The position numbers and the translations under genes were made by a program. The notes under the pieces were generated by a model. The model saw only the letters and a list, made by a program, of their open reading frames with translations, was not told where the DNA came from and made no database searches. Positions 33,451 through 44,869 of a stretch of DNA of 64,000 nucleotides are shown one piece after another. Numbering within the stretch: the stretch's first letter is position 1; every line of letters starts with the position of its first letter. Source of the DNA: Celoporthe dispersa (taxonomy: Eukaryota; Ascomycota; Sordariomycetes; Diaporthales; Cryphonectriaceae); NCBI GenBank assembly GCA_016584495.1, contig WAID01000010.1:496001-560000 (forward strand), given 5' to 3'.

Positions 33451-35561
33451 TATGTGTGATGGTTATGTAGTAATTCTCTGGGTCAAAGCAGAAAGTCTGA
33501 AATGGTCTCGAGTCAAAGAGATGGACCTCAAGGGAAGAAAAGAGAGTGTGTACGTAAGGTCAGGCTTGTTTGAGGCTGTGGGTGATTCAACGAATGTGAA
33601 GGGAGTTTCACTGAGGGATGGGCTGAATGCTTTCAAAACGGTTCCTTTGACGACTAGCTGGATGTCGATTTATACAATTGTCGGGCTCGTATGAAAGCGT
33701 CGACGGCATCAGACGACTCAGGTTCCCTGCGTCCTGAGAATAAACTTCTGCGCAGCCTCTGCCTGCAATAAACGGGACCCACCCGTTCTACGCAGGGCGC
33801 GAGAGATCTACCCTCTAAATGGAATCACATGCACAGGGCGGACACGGGCAGATGGAAAATCAGCAAGTACAGCAAAGTTCAAGATCAGGATCAGATAGAT
33901 TCTGTATCTTGCTCTTCAGAAGACGGCCCTCCTTTAGCGCGCGCACGACCAAATACAGCAATCGCATGAATGCAGAACGCCTGCGCAGAAAGCATAAATG
34001 ATTGCCGGTGGAGACCCTGCTTGGCTCAGCACGTAAAACTTGAATAGGATTCAGACCCAGGGTCAGACGTTGATCACACCCCATATTATGATGGTCGTCG
34101 TTGGTGGGTGACTGTTGAGCCGCTGCGCGGGGCCGATCATGTATACGAGATAGTCCCTGTGTAGTGAGAGCTTCTGGGCAGAGGTCCGCAGAGGTTCTCT
34201 GATCGTTGATCTGCCAGCCCCTGCATTGAAGGGTTTCAGGTTATCTTGGTTTGGGTGGAGGAATCGCTCGTGAAATTACAATCAGGCGCTGAGCCACAAT
34301 TGAACGAGTCATGGGTGCACTGAACGAATCATTGCCATGCCAAGCGGTGGGCTTGACTTGATATCAAGAAAACTTCTGCATCCTTCAAGTACTTTCCCTC
34401 TGCATGAAACGGAATAACAAATCCTCAAATTTTAATCAATGCAAATTTTATATCTCTATTTTACTATGCAAATGTCGTCCAACGCCACTCAGTTTTCGGA
34501 CGCCACATCTCACATTCAAGCTCCACGCCCCCTCTTTTTTTTCTTCTTCTTTTTCTTTTATTTGTTGATGATAATTAAGACGCCACGAACAACCATAGGC
34601 GTCTACAGAGACGCTAATATCACTGCTCGCCCGAATCTCTATAATGTCCAGCAATTATTTCGATGGAGATGGCAAGAGTGTTCGTAACTGTATCACTGCT
34701 TGTTGTTATTATCCCAAGACTGAAAGATGGGTTTGCTTGAGATATATTCGCTGCGGCCGCCCAAGGGCGCGCGCCCGAATCCGGCTTTAGTCACCGGGCA
34801 AGGCGGTCTCCCATATTGCCGCCGAGGACCGAGTGAAATGGATCTGCCGTACACCCGGTGTGTCAATACTAGATCTGGTCAGGACGCACTGTTGTTTGCG
34901 ACTGTGACCTAGCCTGGAACGAAAATGCTGACCTAAACATGCCAAGAGAAAAGGCTCTCCTCAATTACATGATTGGAACGAGGCTGTGTTAAGAACACAG
35001 CCGGGCGCAGGAACACAACCGAGGAGTGGTGCGGGGCAGCCTGAAGACGAGGGAACACAAAAGTGCTCTCCATAATAGCTGAGTATAAAAGAGCATAGTG
35101 ATGTCGTATGCCGTACTTCCACATATCTACACAGTAATTGTCTCCTAATAAGCTAGCTTAGTTCCTCTATGAGCAATGGTTATCTAAACCACAAGAAGCG
35201 CACAAGCGTCATCTAATTGACAAGACGTTTACCATTTTTTTTTCTTCATTAGTGACTGCTTAAGTGTTGAAGTACGTAATTAATCGAGAAAATATTAGCT
35301 TGATAGTGTAGCTCTCCGTCCTCCGCTAGTTGAATCTATCTTTACCAACCTGTGATTGGGGGTTGTTTCAGTAGCTACCCTACTGTTTGCATGTGAAATG
35401 TTGCAGGTGAGCAGGTGCTTGGTCGTTTAGCTTGTAATATAAGAAGCTGCCTCTTCTTGGGCATATCCACAGCCCGCGAGGTTTATCTCATTCGCGTCAC
35501 CTTCTTCCTACTTTCTCCCTCGCATAGAAATCCCTTGGGCGAAAGCGTGAGAAAGAAAGCC
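33451..35561. other. Intergenic, 2.1 kb, no supported gene
   Basis: Both strands were read; open frames are short and without motifs. The left part is presumed promoter of the small secreted protein. T-rich tracts occur at 34535-34562. Confidence 0.45.
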
Positions 35562-36617
35562 ATGATTTTTTACCATCTTAGCTACCCTTTCTTCCGTTGC
35601 CGTCGGCAAAGTGGTGCCCGAAACCCTTCCTTTTCCACGACCGGCGACGGGGCCGTGGTAACGCCGTCACCTCCTGATCTACCACCGGCATACACGGAGG
35701 TCCACCCAGCATTGGACCCTTCCCATGTCAAGCTGGACCCACTCATCGCAGCATCCTGGCACAATTAGCAACAAAGCCCGCTCCACCGTCTCCCGGACGC
35801 CGTCCTCATTAGGATCATCCACATGCTCGACGGCAACGCAGACGTGGAGTGCCTCCGCCGCGCGGAAACGCACCTTGTGCCAAACCCCCAACATGGGTCC
35901 TTCAGGTGGCCGCGCTTCCGCTCTATATCCCGCACCGGCCACAGCGAGGAGGTCCGCCTCTAGCATGAGGGTTGCGGCGGCCCGTGGCATGCAGACGACC
36001 GCCCCGACCTGCTGCGCAGACTCCAGATAGATGCGTATTGCTCTGGATGCCTCGCGACTGCCGGCGACGAGGAGCACTGGAAGCATCGGGTGGAGCGGCT
36101 GCGCAGGCCTCTCCACTGCTCCAAATGCGAGACCGATCATCCGGCCTGCCTCTTCAACGCGGCGGACCGAGGCGCCAGTAGCGGAGGACGGAGGTAGTGT
36201 ATCGCCCACGAGGGGTTTCTTCGGATCTGCGACCACAATAAGGGGATGGTGTACCTTTCCGACGTGTAAGAGAAGAGCTGTAGCACCGGGGCGGCTATCG
36301 CGAGGATATCGAACTGCAGTGCCCGGACCCCCGCCACGTTCCAGCTTGTGAGGATACTAGGTCTGGTGGAGCTCCAACGCTGTCACGGCAACGAGAGGCC
36401 ATGTCTGCATCTCTGTTACGTACGATTCTTGTCCATTGGTTCCGAGCGGAATGTCAGCGACGAATGGTATCAATCGCTCGATCCAGACTCACATGATCTG
36501 ACGTTCGATGAGGAGGGTTTCGAGATATACTGGTGCCGCCAGCGACGTTGTCGTAATTATCACAAACACGGCCCGAGGTTCGACAGAATCTTGAACGACA
36601 GTCGGTGGTTGCTCTAA
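35562..36617 (+). pseudogene. F-box protein pseudogene
   Basis: ATG 35562 opens MIFYHLSYPFFRCRRQSGAR and leads to a stop after AASWHN. The same frame then gives an F-box: PLHRLPDAVLIRIIHMLDG, then ADVECLRRAE. Downstream come CSKCETDHPACLFNAADRGA and, after a TAG, CIAHEGFLRICDH, the Cys/His-rich phrase that follows the F-box in a common family of fungal F-box proteins. Further C-terminal sequence (LCYVRFLSIGSERN; FEIYWCRQRRCRNYHKHGPR) runs to 36617. Stops occur at about four positions, mostly TAG where CAG or CGG would be expected. F-box proteins recruit substrates to SCF ubiquitin ligases; this copy is dead. A 185-codon minus-strand frame across it is a by-product of the GC-rich coding strand. 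Confidence 0.55.
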
Positions 36618-37163
36618 GAATCGTGGTTTCTCTGAAGTAATTACTGTCAGCTCAGCAGATGCAGAGCTACCGATCATGGTGACCTCCAAATTCCAACCTC
36701 TAATCCCTCACATCCTTCGCCCTCCCATATGAATTATTAGTGACAGTTACTAGCCGCTGCTGACCGTCATTAGCCGTTGAACAGCCGTTACTGGCAGTCA
36801 AAGATGGTCCGGAATGATACACACTGCCTGGGGATAGCGATCACTCGTCAGATACGGAGATGAGGATGGAGGGCGCCAGAGGGCTACCAAACGGCTTCTT
36901 GACATTGGAATATATGCCCCCCGGTCCCCCCCTCCACCAAACGGCCGAAGCCTCCTTCCCACTCTCCCCCCACTATCCACCAGATGGCCGAAGGCCCTCT
37001 CCATCACCGCCGGCCTCTCTTCGTTCTTGTCCTTGCTCTCAATCAGATTCATCTCCGGCATGTAAGCCCAGGTGCCCACGTCTTAATGAGGTGTTTTGGT
37101 ATCCGCAGTGGCGGCGACGGCCTGGGTATCTCCTCCTCCTCCTCCTTGCTCTCCTGCTCCTCC
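36618..37163. other. Spacer, no supported gene
   Basis: Contains an imperfect short repeat of AGCCG-type phrases near 36740-36790 and a CTCCTC-rich tract (37130-37163) abutting the left inverted repeat. It holds none of the CocE-like hydrolase whose 3' part lies right of the element. Confidence 0.5.
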
Positions 37164-37278
37164 TATAATTTGATTAGGAAACTGGTATCGGGTAACTAAA
37201 TTGATCACGTATCAAGAAAGAAAGGGACCTTTCAATTTAAATAAATCGTGCACGATCATATAAATAAAAATATTTCAC
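37164..37278 (+). repeat. Left inverted repeat of a 5.95-kb unit
   Basis: About 115 bp, AT-rich. Its reverse complement recurs at 42998-43113. Shared blocks include TATCAAGAAAGAAAGG, CGATCATATAAA and AAAAATAT, with roughly four of five bases matching by eye over the full length. The outer end starts TATAATT. Confidence 0.75.
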
Positions 37279-37682
37279 CAGCCAAACTTGTTGTTTTAGT
37301 CTCTGTCTGGCCTGTGCTTTGATCATACTTCAAGGTGACAAGCAGTGCGATCTTTTACGCTGCTGGTCCTGCCTCGGTCGGTTGGTGGCGACATCGACTG
37401 AGACGAGATGATTGATATCCTCGTATGCGGAAGAGACAAGGTCATAGAGGAGATGTCTTGGCTCATGACCAGCGTCGAGGTGATAAGTTGTTCTGGAATT
37501 ACTGACATCAGTCTGCAATGATAATGTTCAGGAACAGAACATTGTCTTTTCTATGAGGGAAAAGAAAAACAAAATCCACGTCTTTGTATACCCATTCATC
37601 TGTGCATCATGCTCATGTATTACAGGATTATCCCCATCCTATTTTCCCGGCCCGTTCTTGTCTGTAGCGGTTAGATATGCAA

Positions 37683-39159
37683 TTAATTGTAGGGGCCGTA
37701 TCCTAGCAATGTCATTATGTTTGAAAGTAGCCGCAACAATGTTAGAACGGCCGGTATTCTTAGCAGTTCCAGGACATCAACCTGATTTTGAACCTTTTGA
37801 ATTTCCGTCTCCTTGACCACCGCCTCCCCAGACACTGAGTTCTCTTGTTCGGACTCCACAAGTGTGCCCACTGTACTCGGCGCGGGTTCAGAGTCCAGCC
37901 CAGGAATGATTCCGATGAAGGCGCCCTGTCGTTGCGCAAGCTCGCTTAAGACGCTTCTTAAATCTTCTATCGTTGGAGCATTGGTGATATCGAGTGAAGA
38001 AACGTCTGCGCGTTGTGCAGAGAAAAGCATCTGAGGTTCATTGGCACCCAGAAGTGGATGCTCGGCGCCTGGAAGGTTCTGAGGGCTCCCCACCGGCCTA
38101 TTCGTGAATGTCTCTTGGCTGGGTAGCCCTGATTGGATTTGGTCCGACTCGTGCACCACTGGGCGGATAGTGGTCCCGGAAATCACGTCTGGTATCTCGA
38201 TGGGAATCTCTTCCAGGTTTTCCATCTCCATGGCCCGGGGAAGACTTCGGGCCAGCATGTCCAGACTCTTCGTATAGCGCGTGTAATCCTCAAAGTCCAA
38301 CTCTGTTGTGATCCTAGAGCCCTTGCTATTGTCGGCGCCGAACTTGAATTTCGACCGGACCTGCTGATTCCAACTCTCCAACTTGCCGTCTATATCCACC
38401 TTCATCAAGAATGGCTGTCCGGAGTGTTCAAATGCGAAGGCTGTCCTGATTGTGCTGCTGTGGAATGATTGTCTCTCGAGCTCGTTCTCGCTCAGATCCC
38501 ATCGCAAGGTCTTGTAAACCCACGTATCCTTGCCAGGCAGGAGCTGTCCATTGAACGACCACCGCGCTTGATGCTGGAAAGATGTCTCCGACTCAAAGCC
38601 TACCCCGCCCCCCTCCATTGCCCAGCACATTCATCTCAGGGATAAATTTCTTCTTTTTTTGAGTTCTAGACGTCTTCATCTGGCCCCCAAGCTCTCTGGG
38701 GCCATACCAAGACGTAATCTGCACTGGACATCCAGACTCGTGTAGGTGTCGCCCATATCTGCGGTAGCTGACGGAAGGGTCGGTGTCATCCAGAGTAACA
38801 CTGACGGTCGCGTTCTTGACCCTGCACCCTTGAGGAGGACCAAAGTTGAGATTAAGGTATATAATCCCGGCAGGATATTTCTTGTCACCAAGGACGCCCC
38901 AGTGAGATTTTTTGAATAGGAACTCGCAGTCGATGGTCATCTTTCCAAGGGCTTTAGATCCTATGCTGGCATGTTCCGAGGACTGGTTGCCAAACTCGCG
39001 AAACGTTCCGCATCTCCCATACCGGCTTATGGGTGCACTAGACAGTCGAGGCCGTGGGGTTTCGGATTTCATGTTGCCAATCGTGAAGTATTTCTGTTCT
39101 CTTTTGTTTTCTTTGGAGGAGGAAGCGGTGCCAAAGCGAGATGAAAGGATGATGGTCAA
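37683..39159 (-). CDS. Uncharacterised fungal protein with hydrophobic C-terminus, one frameshift
   Basis: Family unnamed, though the sequence looks like a conserved class of uncharacterised filamentous-fungal proteins (memory, unchecked). The N-terminal frame (MTIILSSRFGTASSSK at 39159, or MKSETPRPRLSSAPISRYG at 39072) contains DCEFLFKKSHWGVLGDKKYP and AGIIYLNLNFGPPQGCRVKN, a beta-rich region, then FIPEMNVLGNGGG. The second frame continues GVGFESETSFQHQARWSFNG and QSFHSSTIRTAFAFEHSGQP. One extra base in the C6 run at 38608-38613 (G6 on the coding strand) joins them into about 491 aa. Low-complexity acidic sequence follows, then a hydrophobic helix at the end (LRIPAVLTLLRLLSNIMTLL) that could anchor in or touch a membrane. 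It is divergent from the gene at 39679, 519 bp apart, inside the inverted-repeat-bounded segment. Confidence 0.6.
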
Positions 39160-39273
39160 GGCAAAGTCGTGGTTGTGTCAAAGTGTGTAAGATGGAACAG
39201 GAGGGTGATCACCGAGATGCTCTCACCGAGATGCTCTCCATCTAGCGCCAGTGGGCTAGCTCATCTTGTGCGG

Positions 39274-39296
39274 TTTTTTTTTTGGGGGGGGGGGGG
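39274..39296. repeat. T10-G13 homopolymer junction
   Basis: A ten-T run followed immediately by thirteen G in the divergent promoter of the two genes inside the repeat-bounded segment. The length is likely to be poorly determined. Confidence 0.85.
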
Positions 39297-39678
39297 TTTG
39301 ATGACAACGCATGGAAGAGGCTATGCCATGGGCTCCCATGGACTCGCGCGAACCACTACGAAGAGCCCACCAATCATATGTGTCCTCCAAACACACTTTG
39401 AGGCTGCAGGTGATGAAAAGGTCCGCTGCTGGGATTCATTAGGGAGGTGGCTGCTTACGTTGCGTGCTGATCCTGGCTGTGCTGAGTTAATAGTTCTGTG
39501 CTAATATGCAGTAAGACGTCGGAGCGAGGGAGCCTGATCTGAGTCCCACATTGCTGAGGCTCAGCTGGTGATGGACTACCAGTAAAATTACCAAATATTA
39601 GTCGACTCCTTCACATTCTCCTGTCTTCAAAGTCTTCCTTCCTCCCAGAAATCCCTACATGCTCTTCTTTCTTACACA

Positions 39679-42592
39679 ATGTTGAGGCAGCGACGAGGCC
39701 CGTCCTTGGCCGAAAATCGCTCCAGCTACGGACACCCGCTACCCGCTACTTTGTACACTGAAAATCGTGAACCAGACTCACTACCGCCAACAGTGGTCCG
39801 AAAAGAGTAAGCGCTTGAGCCAGAGGATAAAGATGAGAGTGAACATGGGTTAACTTATAGCAGAATCACACCTCAACCCGAGAATGGACGAAAGATTATG
39901 ACACCCAGATCACAGCGCAACCATTTGGCGGCTACCATGAGGCACAACGATCATCCGAGTGAGAAGAAATATCTGTCGAGTGGATTCAACTCAAATCCTG
40001 CCCTTGATGAAGCAGAAGAAATGCCCTACCACCATGGAAGTCATAACAGGAGACACCATTTTCCAAGTGTGTCACAGGAAGTGTCAAACCCGGCAGACCC
40101 CTCGAGAGAATCCGTCGTATCATACAGATCTGCAACTGTAGACGGAGACGATTTCATCTACGAGGTACACAAAGAACTCGAGCTCATACCAGATATCGAA
40201 GATGAGCTCGAGGAGTTCAGCCGACTGACGCGCATGGGAGAGTTTCAAAAAGCTAAGATCTATTTCACCAATTACTTGAGAGAGCACATAGACGATCCCT
40301 TTGTCTTTGTTCATTATGCAGAAATGCTTCTGGAGGCAGGCGACTTCAGTTCAATTGTCCAGTTGGACAATCACGCTCAAAATGTGTTTTCCTCGTACAC
40401 CAGCCAGTCGCAAAGTCTTTATTTCAACTGGAAGATCATTTACTGGACTGCGTTCAGTTCAAACCAGCAAGAAATGCGAAAAATTTTCGCTGAGATCCGG
40501 GAGGCACGGCTGCTCCTGGTTATTTCTGAAGACCTCGATTCCACAAAGGTGAGCTGAATAAAATTTCTCAAGTCTCGCGGGCTCACATTATTCCTTGAAA
40601 CCAAGTCACCACCTGCGATCTCGTCCCCCCCCCCCTTTTTTTTTCTTTCTCCTCTTTCATTTTAGTGTTTGTTCCTCACCTCCACCCTTCTTTCCTGTTT
40701 CCCTCGTCATAATCACATCCTTATTTTTACTAAAATTTCCCGATGATGCTTACGCTGACATACCAAAGATACGAATCCTCTCCCTCCTAATTCGCCTGAT
40801 CTCCACTCACGGATACTTGCTCTCGCCCCTCAATTTACCTCAGAACCCTACTGATTGGACAAACTGGAGAGCTACATATCGGCAGCTCCTCAAGGAGAAT
40901 AGGGTCTGGGACTTTAGAGACATCTTGGTGGCCTTCTGTACATGGGCACGCCCCCAGTGGGTTGTTTCTTCCGGGATTTTCTTTCACAGTGACGACCCCA
41001 CAGCGTTCTTCCAACGCCTACATGATGACTGGCTGACGGATGAGGCCGATGCGTCCGTTCACTTCGCCCTATTGGAGATATCCTCTTTGCTAGCGATAAG
41101 AGCCATGACCTACGATCGATCCGTGCCATTCTCTAGCGCTGCGATTCTCTTCGCCAAACCTATCAGCGAGACCGTGTTAGAGGAATACCCCGACCAAGCG
41201 ATTACGAGGCCGTTTGTGTACTGGATTTTGGCAACGGCGACGGAAGAATTGTTCATCCAGACTGAAGCTCAATTTTCCCGATCTCAGCACGAGCCACTCG
41301 GCCCCGGTTTGTGGATCATCCCGAAGAGGTTGGGATGTGGCACTCCTTACTATATGCCGATCAGATCCGATAACCCTGGATGGAGAACGCTCGAAATGCC
41401 AAAAACCACCAAGAGAGCATTAGAAATGGCCTTGAGTGTTGCCAGATTCCTGGGAGACTATTCATTGCAAGTTTCCTGTCTTCAAGAGCTCATTGACTGG
41501 TCAACAAGCCCAGCCTCGTTGTTCGACGAAGTGTCCCGGATCCAAGATCAGAAACAAGGTGACTTGTATGGTCACCTTGGGACTTGCCTCTCGCAATTTT
41601 TAATCTGCGAGACCGAAGAGTCGAAGAGGCTACTTAGGGGGAAGCTCGCTGCTTTCGGCTTTTGGGAGGGTTGGGAGTATTTACCAACCAACCATATTCT
41701 CAATTTGGCTACGCGAGATGTACTGCTCATGGCACTATCGGATGAGGATATAACAGCCTTTGATACATCCATCCACGCCGCGCTACGGTTTTTTCATTGC
41801 CTCCCTGAATCTGTTCGGCAGAAGATCAACCATTATGCCAAAGTAGGAACAGATAGAGGCCCAGAACCTAATTTGGGCCGAGGGCTCGATATTGTCGACC
41901 TTGGTCACAGCCGATATGAGGATGAGATTGATATCATTGATCGGCGCAGGCAATCAAACCTCAGCGAGAAAGGATCTCGTGAGCGGCTGCGAACGCAGCC
42001 AAGAGACGACGGGGGTTCAAGAGAACTCAACAACAAGAGGCCCGCGCAAGCGAGCGATCGCATTTATGCCAAGGATGGTATTGCTCCAGCAGAAGTTGAT
42101 AACGCCAGGTTGGCCAGATCAAGATTGGCCGGTCGATCTCATAGACCCCAGGAGTGGTTGCTGCACACTACGGTGCGCCCAGAGAGGTCGAAAGTCAGAA
42201 TAGCACCAGCAGAAATCCCAGACAAAGGTCGAGTCCCGATACAAGACGATGCTGGAGGCGAAGTACCAGATAAGGCATTCGCTACTCAGCGACTTTTTCG
42301 AACCACGAAGACAGCAAATCCAATCCATTCGATCTCATTGGAGAGAAAGCCTTCAAAGAGGGAGCTCCGGCTTGATCCTGAGGCCTCCGGCAGAAGGGGT
42401 TCTATAGAGGGTCAAGCAATTGTACAGATCGGTTTAGAGAAGAAGCAAGTTCCGAGTACGTCGATAGGGGAACAGGCTGTAATATCAACAAATCGGTCTA
42501 TAAGCCAACATGCGAACCGTGGACGCATGCGCAAAAGGGCAGCTAGCTTTGATCTGGAGGCATTGGATTACTATAAAAACCCAGCAAAGTAA
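39679..42592 (+). CDS. Uncharacterised large helical protein (879 aa)
   Basis: Three exons keep frame: 39679-39806, 39861-40548 and 40769-42592. Intron 1 is 54 nt (GTAAGC...TTATAG); intron 2 is 220 nt (GTGAGC...CCAAAG) and holds a C10-T8 run. The start MLRQRRGPSLAENRSSYGHP is followed by a disordered N-terminus and acidic helices (LELIPDIEDELEEFSRLTRM). EFQKAKIYFTNYLREHIDDP leads to a segment reminiscent of TPR-like helical hairpins (VFVHYAEMLLEAGDFSSIVQ). The middle (ISTHGYLLSPLNLPQNPTDW; FRDILVAFCTWARPQWVVSS) is conserved-looking and helical; the C-terminal 230 residues are charged, Arg/Glu-rich and probably disordered. I recognise no catalytic motif. Related uncharacterised proteins exist in Sordariomycetes to my memory, unverified. 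No frame defect in 2.6 kb of coding sequence, so it is probably functional. Confidence 0.65.
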
Positions 42593-42997
42593 ACATCGTT
42601 TTTGGGTATAATTTATTATAAATTATTTGCACATACTTTCGACATTCCACCCTAAATTATTGTCGACTCCAGCTTCCCCGCACTTCAGCCACATGTTTGA
42701 TAACCGGAAATGACTACAGACTTTATCTGTATTCTCCTAAAGATTGAATATACTTATATTTGCTAGCAGCCATCAACCCTTCTCTCAATCCTGGTAATAC
42801 ACGTTTTATAACCAGCCGATCCGATATAATTTTCTTGGACTTTCATCCATTTCTAACTGTTTTACAGAAAGGAGCAACACAAACAGAGTTTATATGAATA
42901 TCTTATGACCCTAACTTATTATAAAATCATGTTCTCTATTATATATACGGCTAGACTTGCTCCGCTGTAATAACATTGTGATGCATGCTCCACTATA
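42593..42997. other. AT-rich 3' flank, no genes
   Basis: AT-rich DNA between the 879-aa gene and the right inverted repeat. Nothing recognisable was seen. Confidence 0.5.
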
Positions 42998-43113
42998 GTG
43001 ATATATTTTTGTTTATATGATCGTGTACGATCTATTTAAATCGATACGTACCTTTCTTTCTTGATATATGATTAATGTGGTTTACTCGATACCTATTTTC
43101 CAAATGAATTATA
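42998..43113 (-). repeat. Right inverted repeat of the 5.95-kb unit
   Basis: Inverted copy of 37164-37278, about 116 bp. Read on the minus strand it starts TATAATTCATTTGG and ends AAAAATATATCAC, parallel to the left copy. Its outer edge coincides with the abrupt start of the truncated CocE-like gene. Confidence 0.75.
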
Positions 43114-44070
43114 AGCAAGATCCCAACCCTGTCTCAGGTCACTTGTCCAGCCTACGTTGTCAGCGGATGGGGTGACCACGGCACACATACTAGCGGTACC
43201 CTCAATGGCTTCAAACAGATCAGTTCAAAGCAGAAGTACCTCGAAATACACAGTTACCAAAAGTAAGTCCTGCATCGTGTCCTCCGTTGGCGTTTATATT
43301 TTGTTTATTGAGTCTGAGATTAAATCAGATGGGAGTATGCTGTTTCCGAAGAATCTCTCGCCCGGCAAAAGGCCTTATACGACACCTTGACAAATCAACC
43401 GAAGTCCAATTTTGGCCACCTATCCGTTACGCCATGCGCGAGGCATTCTATGTCTCCCAGTGGCGATACGCCAGCCACTTCCCGTTCCTGAGACGAACTA
43501 TCGACGACTACTTCCCACCTCTTCGAAAGGCCTGTCCGACATCCACCAGAGCGTGGAGGAATCACTATCGTACGATGCAATCGAGGGAGAAACCGCCTTT
43601 GAACTTCCAATTCTCGAATCCCTCGAAATAGCTGGGCACGCGAAGCTTCGTTTGTGGGTCGAAGCGAAAGATGCCGAGAATATGGACCTCCACATCACCT
43701 TGAGGAAGATCGATTCTAATGGACAGGTCGTCAAGTTCCCCTGGCTGACTATCGCCGATGACGGACCCATTGCTTTCGGCTGGCTCCACGCCCTCGAAGG
43801 GAGCTCGATGACACTCGCTCGACAGACATTATCTCGTATCACTCTCACACTCGAGATCTGCTGCTCCAATTAGGTGATATGGTACCTCTCGGCATTGAAA
43901 TGCAACCTACTTCATGTCGATTCCGGCCTGAAGATCGCCTCCAGGTCGTAATTTCTGGTCATGACTACGGCAACTACCCACCAACGATACCTATTGCCAG
44001 GCATACTCAGTCGGTGAACAAGGGAACGCATGTTGTTCACTTTGGTGGAAAGTATGGCATTTACCTATAA
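43114..44070 (+). pseudogene. 5'-truncated CocE/NonD (X-Pro dipeptidyl-peptidase-like) hydrolase
   Basis: Coding sequence begins at the first base outside the inverted repeat: KIPTLSQVTCPAYVVSGWGD, then HGTHTSGTLNGFKQISSKQK and YLEIHSYQK. A 66-nt intron (43263-43328, GTAAGT...AATCAG) joins this to WEYAVSEESLARQKALYDT. This is the C-terminal end of the peptidase-S15 alpha/beta-hydrolase domain. The beta-sandwich domain follows in other frames (GETAFELPILESLEIAGHAK; LRLWVEAKDAENMDLHITLR), ending QVVISGHDYGNYPP and KGTHVVHFGGKYGIYL at 44070. At least three frame changes occur (near 43395, 43490 and 43850). The half carrying the nucleophile Ser is missing. CocE-like enzymes hydrolyse acyl, ester or peptide bonds; this one cannot. 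Confidence 0.7.
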
Positions 44071-44100
44071 CTGCCGGTAATTCCACCTGTGCGGCAGTCT

Positions 44101-44869
44101 ATGGTTTGCTACGGCCGGACTGTGAAGACGATCATGGCTATGAATCGTGTCAATGGTTGGTTAGATGAAAAGATTTTGCAAGAATGGACGGGAATCCATG
44201 CAAACATGACCAAGAACTCAGTGAAATTATCCCATTTTTGAGAGCTTATACTCAAGTGGTAGCAGTGCCAAGGAGTAGCTCAATGGGTGGGTTTTGACGG
44301 TTGTGCTATTATGGGATGGTCCTCGCCACGCAAGATTCACGCTTCATCCAAGGAGCCAGTCTACAAAGCATCAGCTGGTCAACACGTCTTCGCGGATGCT
44401 GCACACAAAGGGTCTCTATCCCAAAAGTTTGGAGAGATGATACTTGATCCTATCAAGTACGAAACGGGTAGCAGCGACGCTATTGTTGTCGTGGTCTTCC
44501 TGCCTCGTAACTATGCCAAACTGCCTCTCGGGAACTCTGTGAGCGACGACGATCTCGAACGTCGCCTAGAGACACTCGGCAGAGTTGGTGCTGGATCGGG
44601 CCTCTTGCGCTTCGTCATTAATCGCGATGTAACTTCCGAGAACCCGAAAGAGTTTTTCGACGGGACACATGTCAAGAATGGTGACTGGGAATGTATTGCT
44701 GCAGTTTGAGCAGTATTGGTTTTGGAACCAAGCAGAGGCCTCAGACTTTTGGCAGGGCACAGCGGGGCAAGAGAACTTGAACAGGGTGCCGGACGCTTTC
44801 GACTTAAAGTCGATATTTACCATCAGCGAGGAAGAGAATCGTGTTTTCAGCAAGGTTGCGGATCTCTAA
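44101..44869 (+). pseudogene. EthD-like (dimeric alpha/beta barrel) protein, broken
   Basis: Starts MVCYGRTVKTIMAMNRVNGW or MAMNRVNGWLDEKILQEWTG (44134), with the WxxxHA pattern typical of EthD/ferredoxin-like barrel proteins (EWTGIHANMT). After a shift, LSEIIPFLRAYTQVVAVP leads to a stop. One base fewer near 44288 restores FDGCAIMGWSSPRKIHASSK, and the frame continues to FLPRNYAKLPLGNSVSDDDL. A second barrel-like half follows (DWECIA, then EQYWFWNQAEASDFWQGTAG) to the stop at 44869 after another shift near 44700. EthD-like proteins often sit in secondary-metabolism or degradation clusters. Three frame problems in 770 bp suggest a dead gene; family assignment is moderate. Confidence 0.45.

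Larger units (their letters stand above)
37164..43113. mobile_element. Candidate element: two divergent genes between inverted repeats
   Basis: The two inverted copies of a ~115-bp repeat enclose exactly two divergent genes, both of unknown function, and nothing recognisable as a transposase. Both outer ends read TATAATT, so a TA target duplication is possible. On the right, coding sequence of a CocE-like hydrolase starts at the first base outside the repeat; its missing half is not on the left, so a simple insertion is not enough. Alternatives are a non-autonomous cargo element, a rearrangement between two independent repeat copies, or two unrelated solo insertions in opposite orientation. 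Confidence 0.45.

Noticed and set aside
35679..36236. Minus-strand open frame of 185 codons in the F-box relic
   Set aside because: The plus strand shows a recognisable F-box and Cys-rich block across the same DNA; the minus frame has no motif.
37164..43113. LTR retrotransposon bounded by LTRs
   Set aside because: The terminal repeats are inverted, not direct, and no gag, protease, reverse transcriptase or integrase sequence lies between them.
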